Assembly: GCA_013115125.1 (NCBI GenBank)
Contig: JABANN010000134.1
Coordinates: 1 to 63,681 of the forward strand
Reading direction: 5' to 3'
Source of the DNA: Perkinsus olseni
Taxonomy: Eukaryota > Perkinsozoa > Perkinsida
Length of the DNA stretch: 63,681 nt
Shown here: positions 43,993 to 55,823 of the stretch, piece after piece
Position numbering within the stretch: position 1 is the stretch's first letter
Layout of the letters: each line of letters opens with the position of its first letter
Notes under the pieces: model-generated
Databases searched by the model: none
The model's input: the letters and a program-made list of their open reading frames with translations, nothing else
What the model was told of the DNA's origin: nothing
Made by a program: the position numbers and the translations under genes

Positions 43993-44949
43993 ATGTCAGA
44001 CGAGGACTCTTCCTTTGGCGAGCTTGTCCTCCTCATCGGGGATATGTACATACCCGAGCGGGCTAGGGAGCTGCCTCTATGTTTTAGGGAACTACTGGTA
44101 GTACACGGGGCACGTCTCCCATCCACTGGAATCGCTCGATAATCTCAGAACACGGACAAAATCGGAACGGTACTTTGTACTGGTAACATAGGGTCCAGCA
44201 AGGAGATGCAGGAGAATGTCCGAGTCATGGGCCAGCAGTCCATCTACGTCGTGAGCCTTGCTCGGTATCCTCCTGGTACGGCCACGGACCTTGCCATCAG
44301 GTTCGCGGCGAGCTTGAGGATACTGATAGTGAAGACAAGCCACTACCAGAGTACATCACCTGCAAAGTTGGAGATTTCCGGATCGGCCTCATACACGGTC
44401 ATCAGATCACCCCGCAAGGGGACCTTGTACGCTCCTTCCCAGAGGTCTCCGTACCAACTTTTTGTGTATTCAGGAGGCATTGAGTATGTGGCAAAGGAAG
44501 CTCGACGTGGATATCCTAGTGTACGGCTCTCCCCACGTGCATGGTATAACGGAGCATCGGGTAGGCCACTGGTTACACTGATGGGAAGAGCCGTGCCTCT
44601 TCTCAGGGTAAGTTTTTCATCAACCCTGGCTCTGCCACTGGTGCCTATGATCCCAACTTGCTCGGGTGAGTCCCTTGATGGAAAGGGACCTGTTGACAGC
44701 ATCATAAGTTCAGGTCACAGGCCACTGGAGTGCGTCCGGATGGTACAACTACACCGGCGTTTATGCTCATGGCGGTGAGTTTACTGACACCTCTAGCTAT
44801 GATTTCTATGATGATAACTACAACAGGTACAAGGGTCCAATGCTGTGGTGTATGTTTACCAGGAGATCGATGGGAAGGCTGACGTTGGTATGTCCGAGTT
44901 CAAGAAGTGCTCTGATAGAGAGGAGGATGATACCTCCAATAAGGAGTAG
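43993..44949 (+). CDS. VPS29: VPS29, retromer subunit
   Basis: VPS29 is a metallophosphoesterase-fold scaffold of retromer, which recycles cargo from endosomes. The exons read [20 protein letters not shown], then [19 protein letters not shown] and [36 protein letters not shown] and [17 protein letters not shown] follow, then [16 protein letters not shown], the block AFMLMAV, and [14 protein letters not shown] polar tail ends at 44949. Two residues that line the metal site in human VPS29 differ: GDLHIP is GDMYIP and RGDFD is RGELE. The HTH loop is GSPHVH with two extra residues. This fits a binding rather than catalytic role. Short introns separate about six exons. Confidence 0.9.
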
Positions 44950-45542
44950 TGAACCATTGTCTCTGCTGGTGGCCCGCCCTTGCGTTGTTAAGACTTCACT
45001 GAGTTCATCCCATTGAGTAATTGCTGTTAAACACGATCCATCAACATTCGAATTGAAATTCCTGCCAAGTATTCATGGGGACAGGTCCGCTATTATGTAC
45101 TCATCATCACTCAGCTCTGCTAGGACGTAACCTTCCAGCGGGGGTGGGGGAAGTGATGGTACTATTGGTGCTATGGGGGCTGCATCAGGATATTCCCTGA
45201 TGAAGAAGCCGACAACACTTCAACTTACAGACGCAGCGCACTACAAGATACCCATCACTCGAAGAGGGGCGGTGGTGAGGGGGAGCAGCACCTTATGGTC
45301 GATTGGGTGGGCTCGTTGGCAGCGGCAGGCGTGTTCTCGTCCATAAGGGAATCATCTACCTCCCATCCACCTTCATCAACTGTCTCTGTAAATACCGTCT
45401 TCAAAGGCTCTGACCGACGGTGCCGTTTTACCATTGGATTGAAGGGAGCCGTGAGAACCCTCAGGTGGGATAACAACACTGAGCTCGACATAGTAGTGAT
45501 AATGAGACATATTTTACACGCTTAGCGGTGAAGTAGAAAACA
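44950..45542. other. Convergent intergenic stretch
   Basis: Between the convergent VPS29 and Derlin genes. A 78-residue minus-strand frame (45255-45491, containing KTVFTETVDEGGWEVDDSLM) looks partly protein-like but is isolated. I do not call it a gene. Confidence 0.45.
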
Positions 45543-47391
45543 CTAATCATCCTTCTGCCCGCATATCCACTTGAGGAACTTCGGCGTCTTCAAAACCTGC
45601 AGGCCGTGAGAAGTGGGCATCCTCGGGTAGACGTCCGTAAAAAAGTAGTAGATGTGGCCGGCTAGGATGCCCTGTAGGTGGTCAGCTAGCTGCCCTCCCA
45701 TGATCTAAAACCGAGTCTTGAAACGTATCTTAGGTTGAAGCGTGGCCTACCAGAGAAATCCCGGCGAGTATCCAAGGTAGATAAGGGGCCTTCACGGTGA
45801 AGGCGATGACGTGTACCCGTGCACCCGGATTCCGCCGGGCCCAGACGTACCTGCGGCGGGCGACTAGACGGAAGATGGTTGGGAGCGTCTCTCACGTCAT
45901 GACGTCGATGATGGCTCCAGAGTAGAAGTTGGAGAAGTGTCCAGTAAGGAAGGATAAGCCCAGGAGCATGAACATCGAGACGAGAAGCATGTACACGAAA
46001 TCCCCAGATCTGAAGAGGAGGGCTCGGGAGGGCGGGAGAATGGGAGAAACTACCTTTGCCGGAAGACAACTTCTTCCAGTTGTGAACAGTAGAAGTACAT
46101 GACATAAACGTTCCACATGAAGCCGACTCCTAGGTCACCATAGAAGAGGAAGCATGTGAACAATCGCCACCATTGGCCGTGCTCCCATACCATCTCCCTG
46201 ACAAGTATTGGGTGATACGAACGAGTCATCCGGAGTCTCGCATCATAGCGATCGTAGAGTTCGGGTTCTCCTCGACAGCTTCGAGTTCCACTACAACTAT
46301 GCTGCCATTTGCGCAAGTTCAACCCAGTTGCACAGTGAAGAGAAAGTGTAACGGAGAAACACTGGCTGAAGCGCAGGTGATAGCCCATTGCCTAGAAGGA
46401 AATTCCTCTTCTCAATTCGCCAGACCAAATCTCAACAAACCAAATCTCAACAACTTTCACGAGGGGCTCTACACCTTTTCCCGAGCAAATAAAATATTTT
46501 TCCATGAGATTTAAAAGAGTATGGGAAACCGAATTTTGTTTTAAAATACTTCACATCCACTTTAAATACTTTAGCAAATTTAAAAGACTCATGTCACGCA
46601 AATCAAATCCCACTCACCATCCAACTTGAAATATTCTACAGTAGTTGTCAAATTGAAGGGAGCGCGCGAAGCTGCGCGCATCCTCGTTGTTCATTGCGTG
46701 CCTCGTCGTGAAATTTTCATACCGTAGCTTTTGCCTCAATATGATCAACGCCAGTGGCGTCGGCATTGAAGGCCGGGCCTTCTAAGGCACAACATTCGCT
46801 GAGGTTAACATGCGATATGATATATAATGTAATTCATGGAGTAGTTCCGGCATCTCGCACGTGGCAGCGCTCCTCCAATTCGAATCATTGACGTATGGTT
46901 CCGGTTGACGAGAAGCGACAGCTGTAGAGCTCCCCCGTGTTTCATCAGCTCAGAGTATGTGTTCAAGTTGCGGGAAGGAGGTCGCAGTAGCAAAATGATT
47001 TAGATATCGAAATTGGATCAAAATCGATTTAAATAGAGTGGCACGTGTTAAATCTAATTTGCTCATAAATTCAATTTGGGTGACAAAACGAATTTGGTTT
47101 GACAATTCTTTAATTCCCATGACACTCGCTAAATTGCTATCAAAACCGTTTAAATCACACGAAAAAATATTTTATTTGGTCGGGAAAAGGTGTAGAAAGA
47201 GGGAAGCTCAGCAGGAGAATACTACCAGTTGAAGTAGAGGGAGAATGGTGATATGAACTCGAGGGTGCATGCCGCCATGAGGCCGAAGGATATGCATAGC
47301 ATGCCCTGATTAGAAGGCGATGCAACGACCAGCACGGGACTCAGCTCCCTACCTTGGTCACCGGGGGTATGTTACCGATCAGGTTATCCAT
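45543..47391 (-). CDS. Derlin (ER-associated degradation)
   Basis: A Derlin/Der1-family rhomboid pseudoprotease of the ER membrane, part of the retrotranslocation channel for misfolded proteins. Exon 1 reads MDNLIGNIPPVTK (47391-47353) and exon 2 GMLCISFGLMAACTLEFISP, ending LYFN at 47226. After a 1028-nt intron the frame resumes in phase with WEMVWEHGQWWRLFTCFLFY (from 46197), GDLGVGFMWNVYVMYFY and GDFVYMLLVSMFMLLGLSF. Further exons are YVWARRNPGARVHVIAFTV, APYLPWILAGISL and QGILAGHIYYFFTDVYP. It stops at 45543 after KWICGQKDD. The catalytic Ser/His of rhomboids are absent, as expected. Intron 2 is more than ten times longer than its neighbours because it contains an AT-rich inverted-repeat element. 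Confidence 0.95.
46468..47196. mobile_element. Non-autonomous inverted-repeat (MITE-like) element in a Derlin intron
   Basis: About 729 bp of AT-rich DNA bounded by inverted repeats. The left end begins TCTACACCTTTTCCCGAGCA, and the complement of the right end begins TCTACACCTTTTCCCGACCA. The match continues about 50 bases (AATAAAATATTTTT, then GATTTAAA). No transposase frame lies inside. The central part has a GC-rich hairpin (GCGCGC-GAAGCT-GCGCGC near 46660) and otherwise no coding signal. I see no convincing target-site duplication (left flank GAGGGGC, right flank AAGAGGG), so the exact ends and the superfamily are open. The element lies wholly within intron 2 of Derlin and should be removed on splicing. 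Confidence 0.72.
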
Positions 47392-47540
47392 TTCCGTGGT
47401 AAAAACTGATGACGAGAAGAGGCGGTGGCCCAAGTCCGATTGAACTTAACGCAAAAGTGGGTATGTCCGAGGAATGAGGTGATGCTGCTATACACATAAG
47501 TGCGGTAGTAAACGTTGCTTGCCCTTGTCGGGGCTCCTCC

Positions 47541-48625
47541 TTACATGAAGTCATCCTCGATCTCACGACAGGACTCGATAGTCCCGTCACCACCAAGCTC
47601 CGCGTTGGTGGTTTTCAACTCATCGCATTCCTGAAGCAGAGGAAGCAACAGTGAGGACGGACAGTCGGGGGCCAGCTCCGTCGTTTCAGCAAAAGAAGGT
47701 CTCGCGGGAAGGCCTCGACCAGCGTCTTAGTTAATTGCTAACGAGCTTATCAGCGATTCCGGAGGCCTTTGTTCGTCAGAGAATGTGCACAGCGATTAAA
47801 CGGTCCCTCATTACATCAAATGCCTTATAGCTGCGTAACTCCTTCTCCTTGATAGCTGCCTCCTTCTCAGCCTTCTCACGGATGGCTCTCTCCTTAGCAG
47901 CCTACAACATGTTACAATTCCTACTACCACATCTCCCCTAACTCTACCCTCAGGGTACCCCAGCCGAGCCTCTCTGAACACTACCTTCTTGCGCGCTAAT
48001 CGTTCCTTACGATCCCGCTCCTCCTTCTCAGCGTAGAGATCGACTTCAACCTCTCTCTTGGTCTTCTCAATCCTCTTAACAATATCTCTATCCCGGTGGA
48101 GGTTACGGACGAATCTGATAACGATGTAAGATACGCGGCAACCTCCGAACCCTCAGTAGCACTACTTGCACTTCTTGGTGTCATGGAAGCCTACTTGTCC
48201 AGTGGCCATATCCGCTCCCTTCCGGAGGTTCTTGAAACCTGTGTACCTGCACAGGCTCATTAGTCCTTCTAGCCTCACCACAGGCCTTACACAATGTCAA
48301 CCTTGGACGCTTTACTCCCCTCTATGGAGTTGTTCTTCGTCAGTTGGCACATCTCTTCGAGTACTTCTTCCGGTATGTCATCGATCTTAGGCAGCTCTAC
48401 TGGCCTCCGCAGGTAGACATGTGCCGAGGAATGGTCGTCAACCTATCACCGTAGCGCTGGCGTTGAGGACTCCCTCTAATAGAGTTGATTGGCGCGATTT
48501 ATGGTACTTACATGAAACCAGACATCCTCGGGCCAGCCGTACTTAAGGAGCTCCTCATTCTCGTATTTATCCCGGCCCATGTAGACCTTGTAACGAGGGT
48601 CACAGCAATCGTAGAAAAACACCAT
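47541..48625 (-). CDS. CCDC25: CCDC25 (NFACT-R domain protein)
   Basis: A small protein with the NFACT-R (DUF814) fold, conserved across eukaryotes. In mammals it is reported as a sensor of extracellular DNA and is related to the tRNA/ribosome-binding part of NEMF. Exon 1 begins [20 protein letters not shown] and continues [18 protein letters not shown]. Next come [20 protein letters not shown] and [14 protein letters not shown], then [20 protein letters not shown] charged coiled coil follows ([48 protein letters not shown]). The last exon ends REIEDDFM at 47541, like the human C-terminus (DSDEFM). About seven exons. The exon between 47700 and 47830 is not resolved. Confidence 0.94.
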
Positions 48626-49061
48626 ATCAAGATGAGGACACAAGAGAAACAGCAACAAGGGACTAACGCAGATGTAGAGGCAACGAACCCTAGACCACGG
48701 CCATGAGGGTCATAATTACAGCGTCACGCGCCACGAAATTATTTGGCGATAAACTTCTTTTGTCTATCTGGCGAGGGTCTTGGTTGAAGTGTTCTTCACC
48801 GTTGTGCTGATGCTGGGAGGAAGAAGGCCCTGCGTTCTGTGAACTGTGCTGTATCTACATTTTCTGTGTGGTTCGAGGATACTCCCTATCCCAGCCAGTT
48901 TTGATACTTTCCCTAGAAGTCCCTGGCTTATACATGATGACGATGTCTGTGCATTGCCGTTAGTGCAGAGGGGAGGGAAGGTGGCATATCCTATTACCCT
49001 AGTCCATCATCATCGTTATCAGTTCAACACTTTTTCTATCGCGGTTTCCCTCTTGACAAAG

Positions 49062-50599
49062 ATGATGAACTTACAGCAGCAGTTGCAGAACCTCGCCGGT
49101 GGTGGAGGGGCCGCCATGGGACGGGAGGACCAGACTCTCCCTGATACCAGCGAACAGGTAGTATCACCTTGAGGGAAGGGGGGCATGCTAGAGTCATCTT
49201 CATCATAGGTGTTTGTATCCAGTCTGGCCTTGTTAAAGATGCTCAAGCATGGTAGTATCGGCGAGGGGAGGAGGCTGTATCGGGTATAAGGCGGCCAGAG
49301 GGCATCAAGGGTGTCCCTTTCAGGTCGTGCCGGTGTGCCGATGGAGGTTATGGGGTTACTATTGGGAGAGTTCATCGACGACTACACTGTGAAGGTGGTG
49401 GATGTGTTCTCGATGCCGCAGTCCGGTAAGTCTGGTCATCTCCGCAAGGTGAATACCATCTCTTCCCCTAATCAATGCAGGTAACACAGTATCAGTCGAA
49501 TCTATCGATGAGGTTTTCCAGGCTACCATGCTGGAGATGCTCAATCAGACAGGAAGGTCATACCGAGGGAGTCATCCCATTCCCCTATGCCCTCTCATCA
49601 GGTCTGAGAATGTGGTGGGGTGGTATCACTCCCATCCTGGCTTTGGCTGTTGGTTCTCTGGTACTGATATCAACACCCAACAAGCCTTCGAGCAGCTCAA
49701 CCCTCGTGCCGTGGGCATCGTCGTGGACCCAATTCAGGTGAGTGGTATGCTCTCTTCCGACTCTAGGAGGGCTCTGTGGATCCCTCGCTCCTACACCCCG
49801 CGTTCCCTGACGACAAGACTGAATGCCTCTTTCGACTGCTTGATGGCATGGCTAGTGTGATGTGTGTTTCAGTCCGTAAAGGGGAAGGTGGTCATCGACT
49901 GCTTCCGATTGATCAACCCTCAAATGCTGATGTTGGGCCAGGAGCCTCGACAGACTACCTCCAACATCGGTCATCTCAACAGGCCATCATTGTCAGCCCT
50001 CATCCACGGCCTTAACAGACACTACTACAGTAACCCCATACCATCGCATTCACAACGCAATGCCCTCTATCAGGTATTGCTATCAGCTACAAGAAGAATC
50101 CCTTGGAGCAAAGGATGCTGCTCAATCTTCATAAGGAGAAGTGGCAAGACGGTCTAAGGTAGTATCATAGACCGCTTCGCTCCGCTAGAGTATTGGTTAT
50201 TTTTTAAGGTTGAGGAGCTACTCTGATCATGACAAGCGCAACTCGGAGCTGATGAGTAACATACTGAAAATGACCAAGGGGTAATGACAATTTCAACTTT
50301 GGATGGGCGGGAGAATAGCCAACAGATATAATGACCTAATCCGGGATGAGACGAAGCTGACTGAGGAGGAAATCGTAGTGAAGAATGCAGGCAAGGTTGA
50401 CCCTAAGAAGGGGCTGGTAATAGCGGCCGTCGTGATGAGGGGGAGTTATGGTAGCTTATGGTAGGAGCGCAATGTTGAGGAGACACTCGAGAACAATATA
50501 CTACAGATCATGGGCAGCATGCTGGACTCGGCGGTGAGTGGCAGCACCAGGGGCTCTCCCCCATGGTGGTATGTCCGTCTTCTCCTCAGACCTTCTGAT
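49062..50599 (+). CDS. PSMD14: RPN11/PSMD14, 26S proteasome deubiquitinase
   Basis: The zinc metalloprotease of the proteasome lid that removes ubiquitin chains from substrates. The exons read [20 protein letters not shown] and [40 protein letters not shown] follows, then [20 protein letters not shown]. This carries the complete JAMM motif (HSHP...S..D; first His codon at 49627). Next is [17 protein letters not shown], then [15 protein letters not shown] and, further on, [16 protein letters not shown]. The end is [20 protein letters not shown], then [13 protein letters not shown] joined over a short intron to TF and the stop at 50599. The N-terminal exon and the length (about 310 residues) match other RPN11 proteins. 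Divergent from CCDC25. Confidence 0.97.
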
Positions 50600-50722
50600 T
50601 GTGGATGATACGGTTGTTGATAAACACTGCGTGTTATTAAGATAGTTTCCTAATAGATCCTGCCCTCCTTGCGTCGGCCGGGTGGTCACCTCTCATCCTA
50701 GTTATCATCTCTTGTTGATAGT

Positions 50723-52059
50723 ATGTTCAGTTCTGACAGTGGCGTCAAGGTATTAGACAACACCCCATCCAAGGGGCCTGCTATGGACTCTCCCTCCATG
50801 ATTAGCCTACCCGCCCACAGCCCTCCAGTCGAGCAAACCTCGGGAGATCGTGAGTGCCAAGGGACCGCTCAGTAGGGGGAACTTCACGGTTCATCAGAGG
50901 CGGATCGGTCCACCGCCGTACCCGAGAACGCTGCCATACCATCAGTCCTCTTCCACAATGCCGCATTCTCGTATCATTTCTATGCGGCTCACTGTGCAAG
51001 GGATGATGAGGGTAGCAGGAGTTGGCGACATCCTCGAGGCTCACCTCAGTCGTGCTTGGTAGACACAAACGACGTCACGGCAGCAGAGGACACTAACGTA
51101 TCCGTGTGCCCTCGCCCTCAGCTTATAGAGAGGTGGAAGAACACCCTCTTGAACTTGACTGAGGTGCCCAGTGGCGGCTCATCATGTCTGTCAACAGCGG
51201 CTGTTGTGATGACAGGTTGATAACGAGGATATGGACTTCCTGTCATTCTGGAGGGCCATCGACCGGGCAGGGGATATTGAGGATACTAGCGGTGATGTTA
51301 TCCTAGACGGTGAGGGCACAGGAGTATCCTGAGGTCGATTCTGGAACATCATGCAGGTATCCGTATCTTTCGAGATCGGGTCCTGGACGCTTGCCAAGCC
51401 TCGCGCCCGGAGGTTGATGGAGTGAAGGCTGGGGATGTCGCCGCAATCGTCTCGGACGTGAAGAAGAGATGCGACAATGAGGAGGCGGCCAACTACTGGG
51501 ATAACGTCCTGGCGTAGTGGACGGGGTCTTCGACCTCGGTCCTGCATCTTGGGCGTCAGGGCGATACCAGACGATCCAGCTCAGCTGCTCACCACAGGGG
51601 AGATATCTGATGCCATTTACATGTTCCTGAGGGACTACATTGAGGAGCAAAAGTCCACTCATGGTGCCAGCTCCAGTAGGCACCCCTCTGCGGCTTAGTG
51701 TAGAGAAGGGACTGGTTCTAGGCAACGCCAGCACACCGATGCTGAGTGAACGGAGGAGGCGACGACGGTCGGGAGGACGAGGCTCGACTCCCCCGTCGGG
51801 CGCCCTGGTCCATTCCCTCAGTCAGAAGGCTCTTCGGACGCATGAACAGCAAATGCTGATGCGCATGAGTATTCCTGGCGCTATGCAGGACATGGGTAAT
51901 ATACCCCTCACCGCACTCGACAAAGGAGCGTATCTTTTAGGTTGGCAAAGGAACATAACCGAATCGTTGGAGAAGCAAGAAAGACAGACGCAGGAGTTGG
52001 CATTGACGATTACCCAACTGAAAGAGGCTATTGAGAAGGATAAAGCCCCTCCTTCTCCG

Positions 52060-52090
<31 letters not shown>

Positions 52091-52197
52091 AGGGCGTGGA
52101 CAGACCAGCGTGCTGGTGGAGATGTCTGCGGAGTGTGCTGTATGGTGGTGATACTAAGAGCTGCTCCTTGGCCCCTGATGCTTGCTTCCAACAGTGA
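50723..52197 (+). CDS. Uncharacterised multi-exon protein with coiled coil and poly-Ala tract
   Basis: I do not recognise this gene. A likely start is MFSSDSGVKVLDNTPSKGPA (50723). Later exons include DMDFLSFWRAIDRAGD, SILEHHAGIRIFRDRVLDAC, KRCDNEEAANYWDNVLA and GEISDAIYMFLRDYIEEQ. All are helical and charged, with aromatic residues spaced as in all-helix adaptor domains. The last exon (from about 51640) encodes a basic patch (ERRRRRRSGGRGS), a coiled coil (KQERQTQELALTITQLKEA) and a run of about ten alanines from a GCT repeat, ending at 52197. The exon chain is approximate. A weak resemblance to an RGS-like helical bundle is not enough to name it. Confidence 0.6.
52058..52091 (+). repeat. 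GCT trinucleotide repeat
   Basis: About ten GCT/CTG units that encode poly-alanine in the last exon of the gene ending at 52197. The number of units is likely polymorphic. Confidence 0.9.
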
Positions 52198-53176
52198 TAG
52201 TTCTAATTTATATCAGTACGTATGTACTAGTCACTGCATGACGACGACGATCATTTCTTTCATACCATCATTTCCCCAACACTCTTCTGTTTGATTACCA
52301 GCCAGTACCATCGGCGGAGGGAAGAGCCTGCACGTAGCTGGGTGCCAGAGCAAACATTCCCACGTGGTTGCCAGTGTGGTGGCATACTGAAGTGTTAATA
52401 GCCAGCAATCGACCTGCCTCCGCAATGTCTACCGAGAGGCCGTTCCCTGCGCACCAATACCAGTATGCATGATCGAGGCGCATTCCTGTCAAATGTCCTT
52501 ATTTTTCCGTCCACAGCCACGGACACTTCCCGCACACGGTGGCAATTTACACCCGGCATACGGAACTCGGCACTTGAGAGAGTTCAGAAACCACCACCAA
52601 TGCTGGCATGCATCACCACAGTCTGCCGAAGACTATCCGCCGCCCGCCTCTTTTTTTGCTGCTTGGTTCTTCGCCTGAGTGACTACTTGAGTACTCTTGT
52701 TCTGCACTCTGAACTTCCATGCAATCAGCTTCTTGCGGTTCAATACCGCCTCTCTGAAGGGAAGACAACCCATACGGTGCTCCCCGACGACAGCCTGATG
52801 AGCGGATCCAACAGGTTGTCAAAATATGCGGGTGTTGGCTTGGTCAAATGGCTCGATTTTATGCTACTTTCACGACCACAACGTAATGAAAGGGCTGCTA
52901 CTACCTTCCAGAGTACCGCCTTCTACACCGACTCTTGAACTTCTTCCACACATTCCACTTAGGATGCTGTCGTTGCTTGAACCGATGCTTCGTGTAGAGA
53001 ACCTAGTGGGGTGGGTAACATACAGCCATATCAGAAAGAGTGGGAAGGCTGACTTCATTAACGAAGAGGTCCAGTATAGGGAAGCCAGCCTCCTCTACGT
53101 AAGGGTAGGGGCCTCTCTGCTGGGACCTGTACGTTGCCAGTAGAGAAGAGTGCGTAGCATTGGATAGGGGGGCTCA
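52198..53176. other. Region with possible unresolved minus-strand exons
   Basis: Minus-strand frames at 52295-52492 (DHAYWYWCAGNGLSVDIAEA) and about 52650-52810 (REAVLNRKKLIAWKFRVQNK) look protein-like. Opposite-strand frames (52465-52938, 52826-53143) are also open. I could not join any of them by consistent splice sites and cannot say which strand is coding. Confidence 0.35.
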
Positions 53177-53650
53177 CGATGACTGTTTGTCCTGGAAGGC
53201 CTGCAGCTTGCCACCTCTACGTATCTTGCCGTGATGCCACACCTATCGACCATCGATTTGATAGGAATAAAGCGAGAGTGTAGTGATTACGGTATCGAAC
53301 TCCTCACAGAGCTTAGCCAGCTGCCTGTGCGGGAATAGATCCGTGGACACTGTGGCAAGATGGGACGACAATGGGGTGTCGATGGAATCATACGCCTGTG
53401 TATTGGACTAGAGTCGACCTAAGATACTCTATCCTGTACTACTAATCGGAGATGTTCCGGCACATGATCCTGCGTTAGGAGGTACTGTCGTCCAACATAC
53501 TCCGGGCTGCCCATCCTGAAGGTCGAGGGGTGAGCTGAGGAGCGGAAGCGAGCGGCTCACCCACTGTACGTCCGAGGCAGCCTGGTCATAGGGGAGTGTG
53601 TCGGCTCAAGACCGTTGAGCACCTGTTGCAGCGGTCATCAGGAATAGAGG
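53177..53650 (-). CDS. Unrecognised minus-strand gene (partial model)
   Basis: Three exons join in frame across GT-AG introns: VLNGLEPTHSPMTRLPRTYS, then MGSPEYVGRQYLLTQDHVPE with HLRLVVQDR, then AYDSIDTPLSSHLATVSTDL continuing FPHRQLAKLCEEFDTVITTL to YSYQIDG. A last exon probably reads RRGGKLQAFQDKQSS near 53177. The composition is that of a real, soluble, helical protein. I recognise no family, and the 5' end (possibly up to about 53990) is unresolved. Confidence 0.45.
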
Positions 53651-53989
53651 GCTGCCTCACCGAGGCTCTGAAGGCAGGGTGAGCTCGCATGCCTGGCTGC
53701 CAGAATACCCGTTCGTTGACGGTCAGCATCGGGGACTTCTTCCTAAACCCAACCGTTCTTATCATGCACTCCCTTATTCACGAATTCATCCCTCATAACA
53801 GAACAGCCCGGCTTCCGGCGGAGGATGGGGGTGCCCTGCCGGCCCCTTCCCTACCTAGAGTTGGTATTACCTCACCTCATGGCCGGGTCTCTGCTTCCTG
53901 AACACCCATCGAGGCCTCAGGTGGTGGTCTATTTTGAACCATGCTTGGCATGCTGTTGTCCCTTGCCGTCGTCCATGCCTCCATGTCAT

Positions 53990-54395
53990 GAGATGACACT
54001 GTAGTAAAAACTATAGTACAACGGGATTGCTGAAAAGTTGCGTTGAACCCCAAATTTTGATACCGCGCGCGCCATTGTGATCGATGTATTTAACTTGGAT
54101 ATATCTCTGCTCGTCCTCGTGCCCCAATCAGTCACCCACTCCTCTACGGATCTTCCTTCAGGCTGTCCTACGAACTCTATGGACCGGTCTCGTCGGGGTA
54201 AGCGACAGAGCTTGGATTAAATCTATTCATCCCGCAGTCTCGAGGGCGGTGGGCAGCTAATGGGACAGTCTGAAGTATTCTCGTTCGGCCAAACAATAGT
54301 TCAGACTTTGTCGTCTCTCCCGTCGTCCGGTGTAACCAACTCTTCAGCCACCACCGTCCTTGCTCTTTTCCTAGTCCCATTTATCCATCATCCCT
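53990..54395. other. Intergenic stretch before the nitronate monooxygenase gene
   Basis: About 400 bases including a short AT-rich part and a GCGCGCGC string near 54067. No supported gene. It should contain the promoter of the gene starting at 54396. Confidence 0.45.
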
Positions 54396-55823
54396 ATGCT
54401 CCGTACCGACTTGACCCAGCTGTTGGGCATAGAGCACCCCATCATGTGCGCGGGTATGGGCTTCTTCGTCACTGGACCCGACCTGGCCGCCGCGGTAAGT
54501 GCTATTAAGTACACTCCTCTCAGGCGTCATCGTTCAGGTCTCTAATGCGGGTGGGATTGGTACCATCGGCGCGGTAGGGTTGAACCCTGCCGGTCTGCGG
54601 CAGGTCATAAGGGAGTTGAAGGCCAAGCTCAGCCCGGGCAAACCCTACGGGGTAGTAATTGCTTCTTACCAGACGCTTCTCGGATGGGAGACCCTGTGTG
54701 ATGATGGTCATCTCGCGCTCTGGTCAGGTTGATTTGTTACTGCCAGCGGACCCGCGGGAGAATCCCAATGCTAGGAAGACCAACAAGGACTACAGCGGAG
54801 GGCAGTTGGAAGCCTTGGTTCAGGTAACTAGGTGGTGCTCATTGCCATGCCCATGGTGATTTGGTCAGGTTATGGTAGATGAGAAGGTTCCACTTTTCGT
54901 GTGCGCCGTCGGAGTGCCTCCACGTTGGGTGTCTGATAAACTCCATCAAAGTGGAACCGTCATCATGAACATGATCGGCCATCCTTCTCACGTTGCCAAG
55001 GCCATCAAGGCTGGATGCGACATCATCTGTGCGCAGGGCACGGAGGCTGGTAACAATAGTATTGCCGTTGGGGAGTCCTCACCCTATCATACAGGTGGCC
55101 ATACTGGAGACATCGCTACTACTGTCCTAGTGCCGATGGCAGTCGATTCGTGCAAGGGCCATAAGAATCACTTTGGCTCTGATGTAGGGGGCCTCTCTTC
55201 CTTTCCTACCCGCTCTACGCTCATGGCAGGTCCTGGTAGTGGCCGCGGGAGGCATTAGAGATGGCCGAGGAGTGGCTGCTGCTCTGGCCTTGGGAGCCAG
55301 CGGCGTTTGGATGGGCACCCGCTTCCTGATGACGCCCGAATCTAATGTTGAACCTCGGGCGAAAGAGGTGAGGATGGAATCTTTCGTCCGGGACGCTTGG
55401 AATATGGATGGTATCAGATTCTGTTGAAGGCGGACTTCAAGACGGCCACCATGCGTACCACCGCTTACACCGGGAGGCCTTGTAGAGTGATCAAGAACGA
55501 GTTCGTCAAACGTTGGGAGTCCCAGCCCGGTGCTCGGGATAAGCTGCTACAATCCGGCGTCATACCGCTGGCTAAGGACCTTATGGATGACAAGGTAGGC
55601 TGGGTTCTGGTCGACGCCACGGTGCTCGACTATCTGCTCAGCATGAGTAGTAGTCCTCCCTGTCACACAGGTCAAACCAACAGCCTTCTATGGTCTCATG
55701 GGTGATGGAACTGGCGCACCGCTCCGCCGTAAGGATGATCCGAAGCTCAATGAGATAGTTGATCCAAAGAACTCGGCCTTGCTGGCTGGCCAGTCTGTCA
55801 TGGCCATCGACGCGTTGAAGTGA
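54396..55823 (+). CDS. Nitronate monooxygenase (2-nitropropane dioxygenase family)
   Basis: An FMN-dependent TIM-barrel enzyme that oxidises alkyl nitronates such as propionate 3-nitronate, protecting against these toxins. The exons read MLRTDLTQLLGIEHPIMCAG and, after an intron, VSNAGGIGTIGAVGLNPAGL. Then come DEKVPLFVCAVGVPPRWVSD and VAKAIKAGCDIICAQGTEAG, and after a 45-nt intron GHTGDIATTVLVP, which contains the catalytic His in the GGHxGD motif. Next is VVAAGGIRDGRGVAAALALG with GVWMGTRFLMTPES, the FMN-phosphate loop. The C-terminal exons include TAYTGRPCRVIKNEFVKRW and FYGLMGDGTGAPLRRKDDP, and the gene stops at 55823. The order and length (about 400 residues) fit the class found in fungi and protists. 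Confidence 0.93.

Noticed and set aside
46655-46680. GCGCGC hairpin as a possible terminator or origin
   Set aside because: It lies in the middle of the intronic inverted-repeat element, and nothing around it supports a regulatory role.
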